From the NCBI RefSeq assembly GCF_002933465.1, contig NZ_PSZE01000023.1, positions 41,346 through 105,345 on the forward strand: a DNA stretch of 64,000 nucleotides, given 5' to 3'. A model generated the notes under the pieces. That model did no database searches. It was given only the letters and a program-made list of their open reading frames with translations, and was not told the origin of the DNA. A program made the translations under genes and the position numbers. Below are positions 47,263 to 55,839 of this stretch, piece by piece (positions within the stretch are counted from its first letter, which is position 1; each line of letters opens with the position of its first letter). Origin of the DNA: Nocardia nova. Its GTDB lineage: Bacteria > Actinomycetota > Actinomycetes > Mycobacteriales > Mycobacteriaceae.

Positions 47263-48113
47263 GCAACGCGGTGGACGACAATTCGGGGGAGTGGTCGACC
47301 GTCCGGCGATACGAGGACGTCGACTACTCCCGCACGGCAGACGGCATCGCCAAGATCACCATCTGCCGGCCGGAGGTGCACAACGCCTTCCGGCCGCAGA
47401 CCCTGATCGAAATCGCCGACGCCCTCACCCACGCGCGTGAAGACCCGTCCATCGGCGTCATCGTGCTGACCGGTGAGGGCGACAAGGCCTTCTGCTCGGG
47501 CGGCGACCAGCGAGTCCGTGGCGATACGGGCTATCTGACTGACCCGGACAATCCGGGTGCGGTGGGCCGCTTTCACGTGACCGACCTGCAGGTCCAGATT
47601 CGTCGCCTGCCCAAACCGGTCGTCGCGATGGTCGCCGGTTACGCCGTGGGCGGGGGGCATGTCCTGCAGATCGTCTGCGATCTCACGATCGCCGCCGACA
47701 ACGCTCGACTGGGTCAGGTCGGGCCGAAGGTCGGTTCATTCGACGGTGGGTTCGGCGCCGGTCTGCTGGCCGATATGGTCGGCGTGCGCAAGGCCAAGGA
47801 GATCTGGTTCCTCTGCCGCCAATACGACGCCACCGAGGCGCTGGAGATGGGCCTGGTCAATACCGTGGTACCCCTCGCCGACCTCGAGACGGAGACGCTC
47901 GCGTGGTGCCGGCGAATGATGGAACTGTCGCCGATGGCGCTGCGCCTGATGAAAGCCAGTTTTCACGCCGCCGAAGACGGTTTGGCCGGAATTCAACAGC
48001 TCGCGCACGATACGAATCTGCTGTTCTACGCCACCGAAGAGGCCAAAGAAGGGCGAGAAGCCTTCAAAGCCAAGCGGCGACCCGAGTTCGAGCGGTTTCC
48101 GCGCCGGGCCTGA
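47259..48113 (+). CDS. MenB/BadI-type crotonase (ring-cleavage candidate)
   Basis: A 284-residue crotonase very close to 1,4-dihydroxynaphthoyl-CoA synthase: TADGIAKITICRP, FRPQTLIEI, FCSGGDQRVRGD, GPKVGSFDGGFGAG and EIWFLCRQYDATEALEMGLV are all MenB-like. MenB closes, and its relative BadI opens, a ring next to a CoA thioester carbonyl. The gene starts inside the stop of a BadH-like dehydrogenase and no men genes are near, so a catabolic hydrolase is more likely than menaquinone synthesis. A true housekeeping MenB cannot be excluded from sequence alone. Confidence 0.85.
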   Translation: MSNAVDDNSGEWSTVRRYEDVDYSRTADGIAKITICRPEVHNAFRPQTLIEIADALTHAREDPSIGVIVLTGEGDKAFCSGGDQRVRGDTGYLTDPDNPGAVGRFHVTDLQVQIRRLPKPVVAMVAGYAVGGGHVLQIVCDLTIAADNARLGQVGPKVGSFDGGFGAGLLADMVGVRKAKEIWFLCRQYDATEALEMGLVNTVVPLADLETETLAWCRRMMELSPMALRLMKASFHAAEDGLAGIQQLAHDTNLLFYATEEAKEGREAFKAKRRPEFERFPRRA

Positions 48114-48135
48114 TATATCGGAAGGAAACACCGAG

Positions 48136-49185
48136 ATGAGCACATTCGGGGTCAACGCCTTCGGCGTCGGCCGCGGACCCGACCGGTTCGCGACAATGAC
48201 CGAATTCGCGCGTGAGGCAGAGAAAATCGGCTGTGCAGCGGTATGGACGAGCGAGCTCTACAGCCGCTCGGCCACCGTGCCGATGGCTGCGCTGGCCGTC
48301 GGCACCAGCACGATCGGCATCGGCTCCAATATCGCCTACGGAGTCGGACGCAGCCCCCTGATGTGGGCCGCCGAAGCGCGTGACCTCGATGAATTGTCCG
48401 GTGGCCGAATCATTCTCGGAATCGGCAACGGCACGCCGAAGATGATGGAAGCCTGGCACGGTGTGCCCGGCGAGGCGCCCGCCGCGCGGATGGCCGAACT
48501 TCTCACCGTGCTCAAGGCATTGTGGCACCTGCACGAAAGGCCGGTCCACCACGACGGGCAGTTCTACCATGTGCACATTTCACCGACATCAGATGTGCCG
48601 GAACCGATCCGGCCCGAAATACCGATCTGGATCGCCGGGGTGAACAAGCTGATGCTTCGAACGGCGGGCGAACTCGCCGACGGTCTCGTCGGTCACCCGA
48701 TGTTCACCGCCGAGTACGTTCGCGGACCCGTCGCGGACGAAATCGCTACCGGCGCGGCGAAATCCGGTCGCGATCCGCGCGAGGTGACCATCATGGGCAT
48801 CCGGATGTGCGCGATCAATGACGATGTCGGCCTGGCGCGGCGCCAGGCGGCCTACGCCATCGGCCAGTACGCCGCGTCGAGAGTCTACGACCGGCTGTTC
48901 GCCCTGCACGGTTGGAGCGCGGCGCAGGAAAAGATCCGCCGAGCGGCTCGAGAGCGCGACAACGAGGCGTTGATCAACGCCGTGACCGACGAGATGATCG
49001 ACGCCATCGCGATAGCCTGTAGTCCGTCCGAATTTCCGGCGGCGCTGGCGGCGCTGCCGGACGGCTTCGACCATCTCGACCTGGTCGCTCCGCCTTGGGG
49101 GCTCAGCGATCAGGAAACTCGCGCGATCAACACCGAGATCCTGGCCGGCCTGCGAATGCATCTGGCGAACACAGGCGGGGCGTGA
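48136..49185 (+). CDS. LLM-class flavin/F420-dependent oxidoreductase
   Basis: A 349-residue luciferase-like TIM-barrel protein. TEFAREAEKIGCAAVWTSEL, LAVGTSTIGIGSNI and EARDLDELSGGRIILGIGNG are the usual strands of the F420-dependent mycobacterial group. The ATG has GAAGGA upstream and follows the MenB-like gene by 22 bp. Depending on cofactor it may be an F420-dependent reductase or dehydrogenase, or a flavin monooxygenase. Last gene of the 42-49 kb operon, and convergent with gntR. Confidence 0.87.
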   Translation: MSTFGVNAFGVGRGPDRFATMTEFAREAEKIGCAAVWTSELYSRSATVPMAALAVGTSTIGIGSNIAYGVGRSPLMWAAEARDLDELSGGRIILGIGNGTPKMMEAWHGVPGEAPAARMAELLTVLKALWHLHERPVHHDGQFYHVHISPTSDVPEPIRPEIPIWIAGVNKLMLRTAGELADGLVGHPMFTAEYVRGPVADEIATGAAKSGRDPREVTIMGIRMCAINDDVGLARRQAAYAIGQYAASRVYDRLFALHGWSAAQEKIRRAARERDNEALINAVTDEMIDAIAIACSPSEFPAALAALPDGFDHLDLVAPPWGLSDQETRAINTEILAGLRMHLANTGGA

Positions 49186-49212
49186 GGCCCGAGCTGCGTG
49201 AGGCTCCGGCTC

Positions 49213-49986
49213 TCAGGCTTCGCGCAGCTCGATTTCGGTCCGCTCCTCGACCTGGACGACAGCTTCGGCGTAACCGTGCACGTGCTTGGTCATCCGTCGC
49301 GTCGCGGCTGTCGGGTCGCCGGCGCGGATGGCGTCGGTGACCGTCTTGTGCGCCCGGTAGGTCGTTTTACGCACCTCGTCATTGACGAACGCCGTGTTCT
49401 CGGTCGAGTTGTAGATCGCGTTCGACAGCGCTGTCATGAAACCGGTCAACAATTCGTTGTGACTGGCGACCGCCACCGCGACGTGCCAATCGACGTTGGC
49501 CTGCAGGAACTCCTCGAGGGGGATGTCGAGATCGCCGAGTTTTTTGTTGACGGCATCGAGCGCGGCCAGATCGTCATCGGTACGGTATTTCGCCGCCAGC
49601 GCCGCGCATGCGGGCTCGATAGCCTCGCGTGTCTCCAGCAGGTCGGTCAATCGCAACTGCTGGCCCCGGATGAGCAGACTCACCGACGACGCGACCGAGG
49701 CGCCGCCGGGCTGTTGCACGAACGCGCCGCCGGAGCGGCCGGTCTTGATGACGACCAGGCCCTGAACCTCGAGAATCCGGAGAGCTTCGCGGACCGTGGT
49801 CCGGCTCATCTGCGTCTGAGTGACCAACTCGCGCTCCGGCGGTAACGCGGTACCGGAGGGGAACTCGCCACGCAGGATCCGTTCGCGCAGGTCATTGGCG
49901 AGAACGTCCGACGCCTTGGGCACCTGCATCGGCTGCAGCCGGACCGGGTGTCGCGCAACCGTGCTAGACGAGGGCGACTCGGGCAT
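49213..49986 (-). CDS. GntR-family regulator, FadR/FCD type
   Basis: A 257-residue repressor candidate. The winged helix spans about 25-92, with LPPERELVTQTQMSRTTVRE and the wing KTGRSGGAFV. The C-terminal FCD domain has putative metal ligands Asp166/His168, His213 and His235 or 237, and would bind a carboxylate or acyl-CoA. It is divergent from the crotonase operon, with two TGGT-N3-ACCA elements in the 200-bp gap, one only 21 bases from its own start. FadR and PdhR bind the same kind of sequence, so this is the probable master regulator of the 31-58 kb island. AGG six bases upstream of the ATG. Confidence 0.9.
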   Translation of the reverse strand: MPESPSSSTVARHPVRLQPMQVPKASDVLANDLRERILRGEFPSGTALPPERELVTQTQMSRTTVREALRILEVQGLVVIKTGRSGGAFVQQPGGASVASSVSLLIRGQQLRLTDLLETREAIEPACAALAAKYRTDDDLAALDAVNKKLGDLDIPLEEFLQANVDWHVAVAVASHNELLTGFMTALSNAIYNSTENTAFVNDEVRKTTYRAHKTVTDAIRAGDPTAATRRMTKHVHGYAEAVVQVEERTEIELREA

Positions 49987-50006
49987 TGTTACCTGCTTTC
50001 TGCGTA

Positions 50007-50020
50007 TTTGGTCGTACCTA
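50007..50020 (+). promoter_or_regulatory. GntR-type operator site G (autoregulatory)
   Basis: TTTGGTCGTACCTA lies 21-34 bases upstream of the gntR start, where bound repressor would block its own promoter. Confidence 0.7.
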
Positions 50021-50079
50021 ATCTATCAGCAAAACGTCCTGCCATGCGAGTTCGGAGCGCCCCGCAACCCACCTGTAGT

Positions 50080-50093
50080 ATGGTCATACCAAA
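50080..50093 (-). promoter_or_regulatory. GntR-type operator site H
   Basis: TTTGGTATGACCAT on the minus strand; read on the plus strand, TGGT-CAT-ACCA is a perfect half-site pair. It faces the crotonase operon starting at 50189. Confidence 0.7.
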
Positions 50094-50188
50094 ATAATGG
50101 TTGACTTTGCGCTGCGGGCTGGATAGCTTCCAAGGTGAGGAAGTCGGGCCACGGCGGTGTTGACGAGTCGGGCGAATGCGAGGACGAC

Positions 50189-50971
50189 GTGACAGAGCGG
50201 GCGCAGGATGTGGTGACCTGGAAAGTGGTGGAACCCGGAATCGCGGCGGTGACGTTGCGGCGGCCACCTGCCAACGCGCTGGGATTGCCGCTGCTCGACG
50301 GGATGCATCGGGCGATGGACGCCGCCGAGAAGGCCGGCGACGTGAAGGTGATGGTGATCGGGTCCGCCCTGCCGGGGTTCTTCGCGGCCGGGGCCGACAT
50401 CAAACACCTCTCGACGATCGATGCCGAGACCTTCACGGCATACGGTGACCGCATGCGTGCGGTCAACGATCGCCTCGCCGCGGCGCCCTGGCTTTCGATC
50501 GCGGCCGTGGACGGCGTCGCGCTGGGTGGCGGTCTCGAGTTGGCGATGGCAGCCACCCTGCGAGTGGCCGGGCCCGGCGGGAAGTTCGGGCTGCCGGAGG
50601 TCAAACTCGGGTTGATTCCGGGCGCAGGCGGCACGCAGCGACTCCCGCGCCTGGTCGGAAGGGGGCGAGCGCTGGACATCATGCTGACCGCCCGGCAGGT
50701 GGACGCGCAGGAGGCGTACCGAATCGGTCTGGTGGACCGCCTGACCGCGGGCGACGCGACGGAGGCCGCGCTGGTATTCGCGCGTGAACTGCTCGGCCCT
50801 TCGCTGCCCGCTCAGCTGTCTGTCGTACGCACTGTCGACGCGGCATTCGACCTGCCGCTCGTTCAAGGAGCCCGTTACGAGGTCGATCAGATCCAAGCGT
50901 TGTTCGAGGACGGTGAGGCCGCCGAAGGCATCACCGCCTTCGTCGAGAAGCGTGCACCGCGGTTCCGGTAG
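50189..50971 (+). CDS. Enoyl-CoA hydratase (BadK candidate)
   Basis: A 260-residue crotonase with both catalytic glutamates of classical hydratases: GGGLELAMAATL and FGLPEVKLGLIPGAGGTQRL. FFAAGADIKHL forms the oxyanion hole. GTG at 50189 has GAGG five bases upstream; an in-frame GTG at 50135 would add 18 unlikely residues. First gene of an operon with two more crotonases. In an alicyclic pathway it would hydrate cyclohexene-carboxyl-CoA, ahead of the BadH-like step; ordinary beta-oxidation is equally possible. Confidence 0.9.
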   Translation: MTERAQDVVTWKVVEPGIAAVTLRRPPANALGLPLLDGMHRAMDAAEKAGDVKVMVIGSALPGFFAAGADIKHLSTIDAETFTAYGDRMRAVNDRLAAAPWLSIAAVDGVALGGGLELAMAATLRVAGPGGKFGLPEVKLGLIPGAGGTQRLPRLVGRGRALDIMLTARQVDAQEAYRIGLVDRLTAGDATEAALVFARELLGPSLPAQLSVVRTVDAAFDLPLVQGARYEVDQIQALFEDGEAAEGITAFVEKRAPRFR

Positions 50972-51010
50972 ACCCACCCCACCCCTGACCCGCTCGCGCG
51001 AGGAGTGCAG

Positions 51011-51820
51011 ATGAAGACCCTGGAAGAATGTTTCGAAACCCTCCTCGCCGAGGAGGTGAAACCTGGCATCGTGGTGGTCACGCTGAATCGCCCCGAGCGC
51101 TACAACGCGATGACCAACACCATGTTCGTCGAACTCGAGCGCCTCGCCTGGGGGCTCGAGACCGAAGACGAGTGCCGCGTGGTCATCTTGACCGGTGCGG
51201 GCAAGGCGTTCTGTTCCGGATACGACCTCGCCGATGCCGACGAGCTCCCCAGCCTGGGAGCTCTGGGCATGCTGGATCAGCAGGAGCGCGCCGCACGCTC
51301 ACTCACCGCCATTCGCTCGCTGCGCGTTCCGGTGATCGCCGCCGTGAACGGGCCCGCCGCTGGAGGCGGTCTGGCGCTGGCGCTGGCCGCCGACATCCGG
51401 CTGGCCGGACCGGCGGCCAAGTTCAACGCCGCCTTCGCCCGAATCGGACTGTCCGCTGGTGACCTGGGCACGTCCTGGCTGCTCACCAGGCTGATCGGGC
51501 CGGCGAAGACCAGTGAGATCTGTTTCACCGGACGGGTTGTCGCGGCGGCCGAGGCCGGCGAACTGGGCCTGGTGAACTCGGTGAGCACCGACGACGTGCT
51601 CGCCGACTCGCTCGCCCTGGCCGAACTGATCGTCGCGAATTCGCCGGGCGGCGTGCAGTTGTCCAAGCGAGCTCTGCAAGCCAACCTCGAGGTCGGGTCT
51701 TATGCCGCGGCTATCGAGCTCGAGAACCGGGGGCAGGCGCTGTTGACTCGCAGTCCGGATATGACGGAGGCGCTCAACGCCTTCAAGGAAAAACGAGCGC
51801 CCGTCTTCGAGGGCAAATAG
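51011..51820 (+). CDS. Crotonase-family protein lacking both hydratase Glu
   Basis: A 269-residue crotonase. CSGYDLAD and GPAAGGGLALALAADIRLAG build the oxyanion hole, but the two glutamates of hydratases are replaced (Ala in LALAL; Phe/Ala in AAFARIGL). An acidic residue in GLSAGDLGTSW is kept, at the position of an Asp in dienoyl-CoA isomerases. So an isomerase or hydrolase activity is more likely than hydration. GAGGAG five bases upstream fixes ATG 51011. It is a tandem paralogue of the next gene (shared ends ELENRGQALLTR and AFKEKRAP). Confidence 0.87.
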   Translation: MKTLEECFETLLAEEVKPGIVVVTLNRPERYNAMTNTMFVELERLAWGLETEDECRVVILTGAGKAFCSGYDLADADELPSLGALGMLDQQERAARSLTAIRSLRVPVIAAVNGPAAGGGLALALAADIRLAGPAAKFNAAFARIGLSAGDLGTSWLLTRLIGPAKTSEICFTGRVVAAAEAGELGLVNSVSTDDVLADSLALAELIVANSPGGVQLSKRALQANLEVGSYAAAIELENRGQALLTRSPDMTEALNAFKEKRAPVFEGK

Positions 51821-51852
51821 CACAGCTGGACGACACGAGGCGAGGCCCGACA

Positions 51853-52665
51853 ATGACCATTGCTTTTCCCGATCTGCAGACGCTGACCTTCGAGGAGGCC
51901 GAGCCCGGCATCGGCATCCTGCGAATCAACCGGCCCGAGCGGATGAACTCGCAAACCGTGACGATGTTCCACGAACACCTCGCGGCCGGGCGAGCCCTGC
52001 GCGACAGCGGCTTGCGCGCGCTCATTCTCACGGGTGCGGGTGAGCGCGCCTTCTGCGCCGGATTCGACCTGAACGAAATTCATGTGATCACCCAGATGGG
52101 CGTCCGGGAGTTTCTGAAATTCCAGGAAACCGCCACCGGCGGAATCCAATCCATCCGCCATCTGCCGTTCCCGGTCATCGCCGCCATCCACGGGCCGGCG
52201 ACGGGCGGCGGCCTGGCCCTGGCGCTCGCCGCCGATATCCGCCTGGCGGCACCGACGGTCAAGATGAGCGCGGCGTTCGTGAAGGTCGGCCTGTCGATCG
52301 GCGAACTCGGTACCTCGTTCAATCTCGCGCGACTGGTCGGTCCGGCGCGAGCGGCCGAGATCGGCTACACCGCACGGATCGTCGAAGCGGACGAAGCGTT
52401 GCGTATCGGCCTGGTGAACCACGTCTTTCCCTCGGAACGGCTACTCGACGAAGCGCTCACCATGGCTCGCCAGATCGCGCAGAACTCACCCGGCGGTGTG
52501 CGCATGTCCAAGCGTGCGATCCAGCGCAATATCGAAATCGGTTCCTACGAGGCAGCTCTCGAACTCGAGAACCGCGGGCAAGCGTTACTCACCCGGACCG
52601 ACGATATGCCCGAAGCGCTGGCGGCCTTCAAGGAGAAGCGCGCGCCACAGTTCTCCGGACGGTGA
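51853..52665 (+). CDS. Crotonase-family protein, tandem paralogue
   Basis: A 270-residue crotonase, clearly duplicated from or with the preceding gene. CAGFDLNE and GPATGGGLALALAADIRLAA are present; both hydratase glutamates are missing, and GLSIGELGTSFNLARLVG has Glu where the neighbour has Asp. The different acidic residue suggests the two copies have diverged in substrate or reaction. Stop overlaps the next start as GTGA. Confidence 0.87.
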   Translation: MTIAFPDLQTLTFEEAEPGIGILRINRPERMNSQTVTMFHEHLAAGRALRDSGLRALILTGAGERAFCAGFDLNEIHVITQMGVREFLKFQETATGGIQSIRHLPFPVIAAIHGPATGGGLALALAADIRLAAPTVKMSAAFVKVGLSIGELGTSFNLARLVGPARAAEIGYTARIVEADEALRIGLVNHVFPSERLLDEALTMARQIAQNSPGGVRMSKRAIQRNIEIGSYEAALELENRGQALLTRTDDMPEALAAFKEKRAPQFSGR

Positions 52666-53714
52666 GCGCGGATATGGCATGGGAATGGACTTCCGACACC
52701 CGGCAAGCGCTGGGGAAGTTTCTCGAAAACCGCGGCATTCTCGCCGGCCCGATCACCACCAAGGCCATCGGCGACGGCCACTCGAACCTGACCTACCTGG
52801 TCAGCGACGGCACCGCCGGTGTGGTCGTGCGCCGGCCCCCGCCCCCGCCGATTCCGCCGGGCGCCAACGACATGCTCCGGGAAGCGACGCTTCTGCAAGC
52901 GTTGCGCTCGACCGGGGTGCCGGTACCCGAGGTTCTCGCGGTGGCCGCCGCGGGCGAGGTCCTCGACGTGCCGTTCTACGTGATGAGCTTCGCCGAAGGC
53001 CCGGTCGTCACCACACGCACACCCGCGCCGCTCGACACGGCCGAGCAACGACGTGCCGTCGGCCACAGCATGATCGACACCCTGGCGAGTCTCCACGAAG
53101 TGGACTGGCGCGCCGTCGGTTTGGAACGCCTGGGTCGTCCGGAAGGCTTCAACGCCAGGCACCTTCGGCGGATGCGCCGCCTCGTCGCCGACGCCGAGGG
53201 AAATCCCCCGGCGGAGTTCGCCGATATCGACGCCTGGCTCGAGGCGAACACCCCCGAGGAATCGGGCGCGACACTCATCCACTGCGACTACCGCATCGGC
53301 AACGTGGTTCTCGCCCCGGAAGCCCCGGGCCGCATCGCGGCGGTGCTCGATTGGGAACTCGCCACGATCGGTGATCCGCTGCTCGATGTCGGCTACCTTC
53401 TCGCGACGGTCCCGGAGCCGGGCCGGCCGATGAATCCGACCGCCCAGCTCAGCGCCGCCATGCTGGAACCCGGCTACCCCACCAAAGCCGAACTCGCACA
53501 GCGGTACCACGCGCGCACCGGACGAGATCTCGAGAACCTTGCCTGGTATACGACGCTGGCGCTCTGGAAGCTTGCCGTCCTGTACGAATACAGCCGCCGG
53601 CGCGTTCTCGACGGAATCGGTGATCCCTACTATTCCGATCCCGCGCTGGTACAGAGCTTCCTCGACGATGCGCGTCACGCGGCCGGCCTCGCGGGTCTCG
53701 GCGCAACGGCCTAG
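52662..53714 (+). CDS. APH/ACAD11-type phosphotransferase
   Basis: A 350-residue kinase-fold protein. TKAIGDGHSNLTYLV is the nucleotide loop, VVVRRPPP the lysine-equivalent strand, HCDYRIGNVV the catalytic loop (Asp and Asn kept, HGD changed to HCD), and VLDWELATIGDPLLDVGYLL the metal-binding motif. ACAD10/11 kinase domains phosphorylate 4-hydroxyacyl-CoAs to prepare elimination, a role that fits a catabolic operon with hydroxylated intermediates. GTG at 52662 overlaps the previous stop; ATG 52674 is possible. Confidence 0.88.
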   Translation: MSADMAWEWTSDTRQALGKFLENRGILAGPITTKAIGDGHSNLTYLVSDGTAGVVVRRPPPPPIPPGANDMLREATLLQALRSTGVPVPEVLAVAAAGEVLDVPFYVMSFAEGPVVTTRTPAPLDTAEQRRAVGHSMIDTLASLHEVDWRAVGLERLGRPEGFNARHLRRMRRLVADAEGNPPAEFADIDAWLEANTPEESGATLIHCDYRIGNVVLAPEAPGRIAAVLDWELATIGDPLLDVGYLLATVPEPGRPMNPTAQLSAAMLEPGYPTKAELAQRYHARTGRDLENLAWYTTLALWKLAVLYEYSRRRVLDGIGDPYYSDPALVQSFLDDARHAAGLAGLGATA

Positions 53715-53757
53715 CGGCGCGATATCCGCGGTGCACGCGAACCACAAGGAGTTTTCG

Positions 53758-54780
53758 ATGACGAACACATGCAATGACACCTTCCACGATCCACTCGTCG
53801 GACCCGAGGTCACCGATCTTCCGGACGGCTTCTTCGATCGACTCATGTTCAACATGCACCCCGTCGATGCCACGGCGCCGTCGGTCATCATGGGCTTCGG
53901 GATCTATCCGCCCAAGGACACGGTCGATGGTTTCGTCGTCGTGAGTGGCGAGACCGAACAACGCAACCTGCGGTTTTCGAGTCGGCTCTCAGCCACGGAC
54001 CGAGACGGCGCAGGCCCCTTCCGCTTCGAGGTGCTCGAACCCAATCAGCGGTGGCGACTACGCCTGGGCCCCAACGAGATAGACACCGAATTCGATCTGA
54101 CCTGGCGGGCCCGCACCCCCGCCTGGTTCGGTGAGGTCGCGGTCACCAACACCTCCGCGCAACGGACCTCCTTCGACCACCTGTTCCAGTCCGGCCGCTA
54201 CGAGGGCACGCTGACCATCGCCGGCCGGCAGCAGTCGGTGGACGGATGGTACGGACAGCGCGATCGGTCCCGGGGCGTACGCACGATGGCGGGCGGGCAG
54301 GGCCTGCACATCTGGTATCAAGCGCAGTTCCCGGACTTCTCGATCGGCTTCCTGCTGGTCGAAACCCGTTCGCACGACCGGCTTCTCCTCGAAGGCGCCG
54401 TCATGCACGAGAACGGCCGCCTGGATCCGATCATCGATGTCCGTCACGCGCTGGTGTTCAGCCCCGATCTCGATCTGATCGAAGGGGAGGTCCAGGTCGA
54501 CACGGCGGCGGGGGAGCGCTATTCGGTGCACGCCGACGCGCGCGCCGGTGGCGGCTTCATGGCGGGCGCCGGCTACGGCGGCCACCACGGTAGATCGTCG
54601 GGAATCGATCAGGTTGAATCGGACCGGTACCCCCTCGATGGCTCGGTGACCCCGCGCTCGCTCGATTCGGCGCTCACGGACCGGCTGTGCCACTTCACTC
54701 TCGGAAATGTCTTGGGTACGGGAATTCTCGAATTCGCGCTCACCCGCAGCAGCACCTACGAGTACCGCCCGTCGATCTGA
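53758..54780 (+). CDS. DUF7064/CrtC-AttH lipocalin-like protein
   Basis: A 340-residue protein rich in beta strands. DGWYGQRDRSRGVRTMAGG followed by LHIWYQAQFPDFSIGF resembles the double-lipocalin fold of hydroxyneurosporene synthase-like (CrtC/AttH) proteins and the DUF7064/7065 proteins found in actinobacterial terpene and steroid catabolic clusters. AAGGAG six bases before ATG 53758 gives the start. No catalytic residues can be named. Possible role: binding, hydration or isomerisation of a hydrophobic intermediate; this is a guess. Confidence 0.65.
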   Translation: MTNTCNDTFHDPLVGPEVTDLPDGFFDRLMFNMHPVDATAPSVIMGFGIYPPKDTVDGFVVVSGETEQRNLRFSSRLSATDRDGAGPFRFEVLEPNQRWRLRLGPNEIDTEFDLTWRARTPAWFGEVAVTNTSAQRTSFDHLFQSGRYEGTLTIAGRQQSVDGWYGQRDRSRGVRTMAGGQGLHIWYQAQFPDFSIGFLLVETRSHDRLLLEGAVMHENGRLDPIIDVRHALVFSPDLDLIEGEVQVDTAAGERYSVHADARAGGGFMAGAGYGGHHGRSSGIDQVESDRYPLDGSVTPRSLDSALTDRLCHFTLGNVLGTGILEFALTRSSTYEYRPSI

Positions 54781-54843
54781 CCGGCGGCAGCGGGACGGTC
54801 CGAGGAGCTGTCGAACGGCGTCGGTCGGACACCCACGCACACA

Positions 54844-54882
54844 CAGAGAGGGTGCGCATCTTGTGGATGCGCACCCTCTCTG
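54844..54882. terminator. Bidirectional terminator hairpin
   Basis: A perfect 17-bp stem (CAGAGAGGGTGCGCATC and complement) with a five-base loop TTGTG lies between the convergent ends at 54780 and 54902. Confidence 0.88.
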
Positions 54883-54901
54883 TTCGTGAGCTGTGGTGGA
54901 C

Positions 54902-55798
54902 TCACACGGTTCGTTGGGCCTTGCTCGATGCGGAGGCCGCCTTACTGGTTTCCTTGATCTGCTCCCAGTCGGCGTCGGTGAGAGTGTTCAAGCCGGCGAA
55001 GGTGCCGGGCCCGGCGAGCATCTGTCCGCCGTCCATGGCGATGGTCTGCCCGGTGAGGTAGTCGCACGCGTCCGACAGCAAGAACATCGTCAGGTTGGCC
55101 AGCTCCTCGATGGTCCCGGTTCGCCCGGCCGGAATCTGGTCGGCCTGCGTCGCTCCGACCGACGACTTATCGGTCGGGTTCAGCATTTCCCACGCGTAAT
55201 CCGTCGGAATGGGGCCGGGGGCAAGCGCATTGACTCGGATGCCGTACTTGGCCCACTCCACGGCCAGCGACATGGTCATCGAGTGCACGGCCGCTTTTGC
55301 CATCGCGGACGGCACGACAAATGCGGATCCGGTCCACACCCAGGTGGTCAGCGTGGACAACACGCTGCCGGGCAGCCCGTCGGCGATCCAGCGCTTGCCG
55401 GCGGCGTGGGTGGTGTGGAACGAGCCGTTCATCACCGTGCTGGTGATCGCCTGGAACGCACGGGGGCTCAGGTCCTTCGTCTGGGCGATGAAGTTGGCAG
55501 CCGCATTGTTGACCACACCGGTTAACGGACCGTGTTCGGCCCAGATCCGGCCCATCGTCTCATCGACGTTGTCGTAGTCGCGGACGTCGACGGTATGAAA
55601 GAGAACCGCCCCGGGGCGGGCGGCGGACGCTTCCTCGGCTGCCTCGGCGAGGACCGCCGCACGACGGCCCCACAAATGAACCTCGGCTCCGTGTTCGACC
55701 AGATGTCGCGCCACGCCGCGGCCGAGCCCGGTTCCGCCGCCGGTGATCAGAATCCTCTTGCCGGACAACAGCTTCGGGGAGAAGGTCGTATCGGTCAT
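54902..55798 (-). CDS. SDR, 2,4-dienoyl-CoA reductase-like
   Basis: A 298-residue short-chain dehydrogenase. ITGGGTGLGRGVA binds the cofactor, with Arg after the second strand (WGRR) pointing to NADPH. NNAAANFIAQT and GSAFVVPSAMAKAAVHSM followed by AVEWAKYGIRVNALAPGPIP match 2,4-dienoyl-CoA reductases (DECR), in which the usual YxxxK Tyr is replaced by Ser in PSAxAKA. It would reduce a conjugated dienoyl-CoA, as expected when substrates carry ring or side-chain double bonds. Third gene of the 57.8-54.9 kb operon. Confidence 0.88.
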   Translation of the reverse strand: MTDTTFSPKLLSGKRILITGGGTGLGRGVARHLVEHGAEVHLWGRRAAVLAEAAEEASAARPGAVLFHTVDVRDYDNVDETMGRIWAEHGPLTGVVNNAAANFIAQTKDLSPRAFQAITSTVMNGSFHTTHAAGKRWIADGLPGSVLSTLTTWVWTGSAFVVPSAMAKAAVHSMTMSLAVEWAKYGIRVNALAPGPIPTDYAWEMLNPTDKSSVGATQADQIPAGRTGTIEELANLTMFLLSDACDYLTGQTIAMDGGQMLAGPGTFAGLNTLTDADWEQIKETSKAASASSKAQRTV

Positions 55799-55839
55799 CA
55801 ATGCACCTCGTTGTTCGATGATTCGAGCCGGTGGCCTGT

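Noticed and set aside
47259..48113. Housekeeping menaquinone gene menB
   Set aside because: Similarity to MenB is strong, but no men genes are near and the gene is translationally coupled to a catabolic SDR inside a beta-oxidation operon. I keep MenB as an alternative, not as the call.
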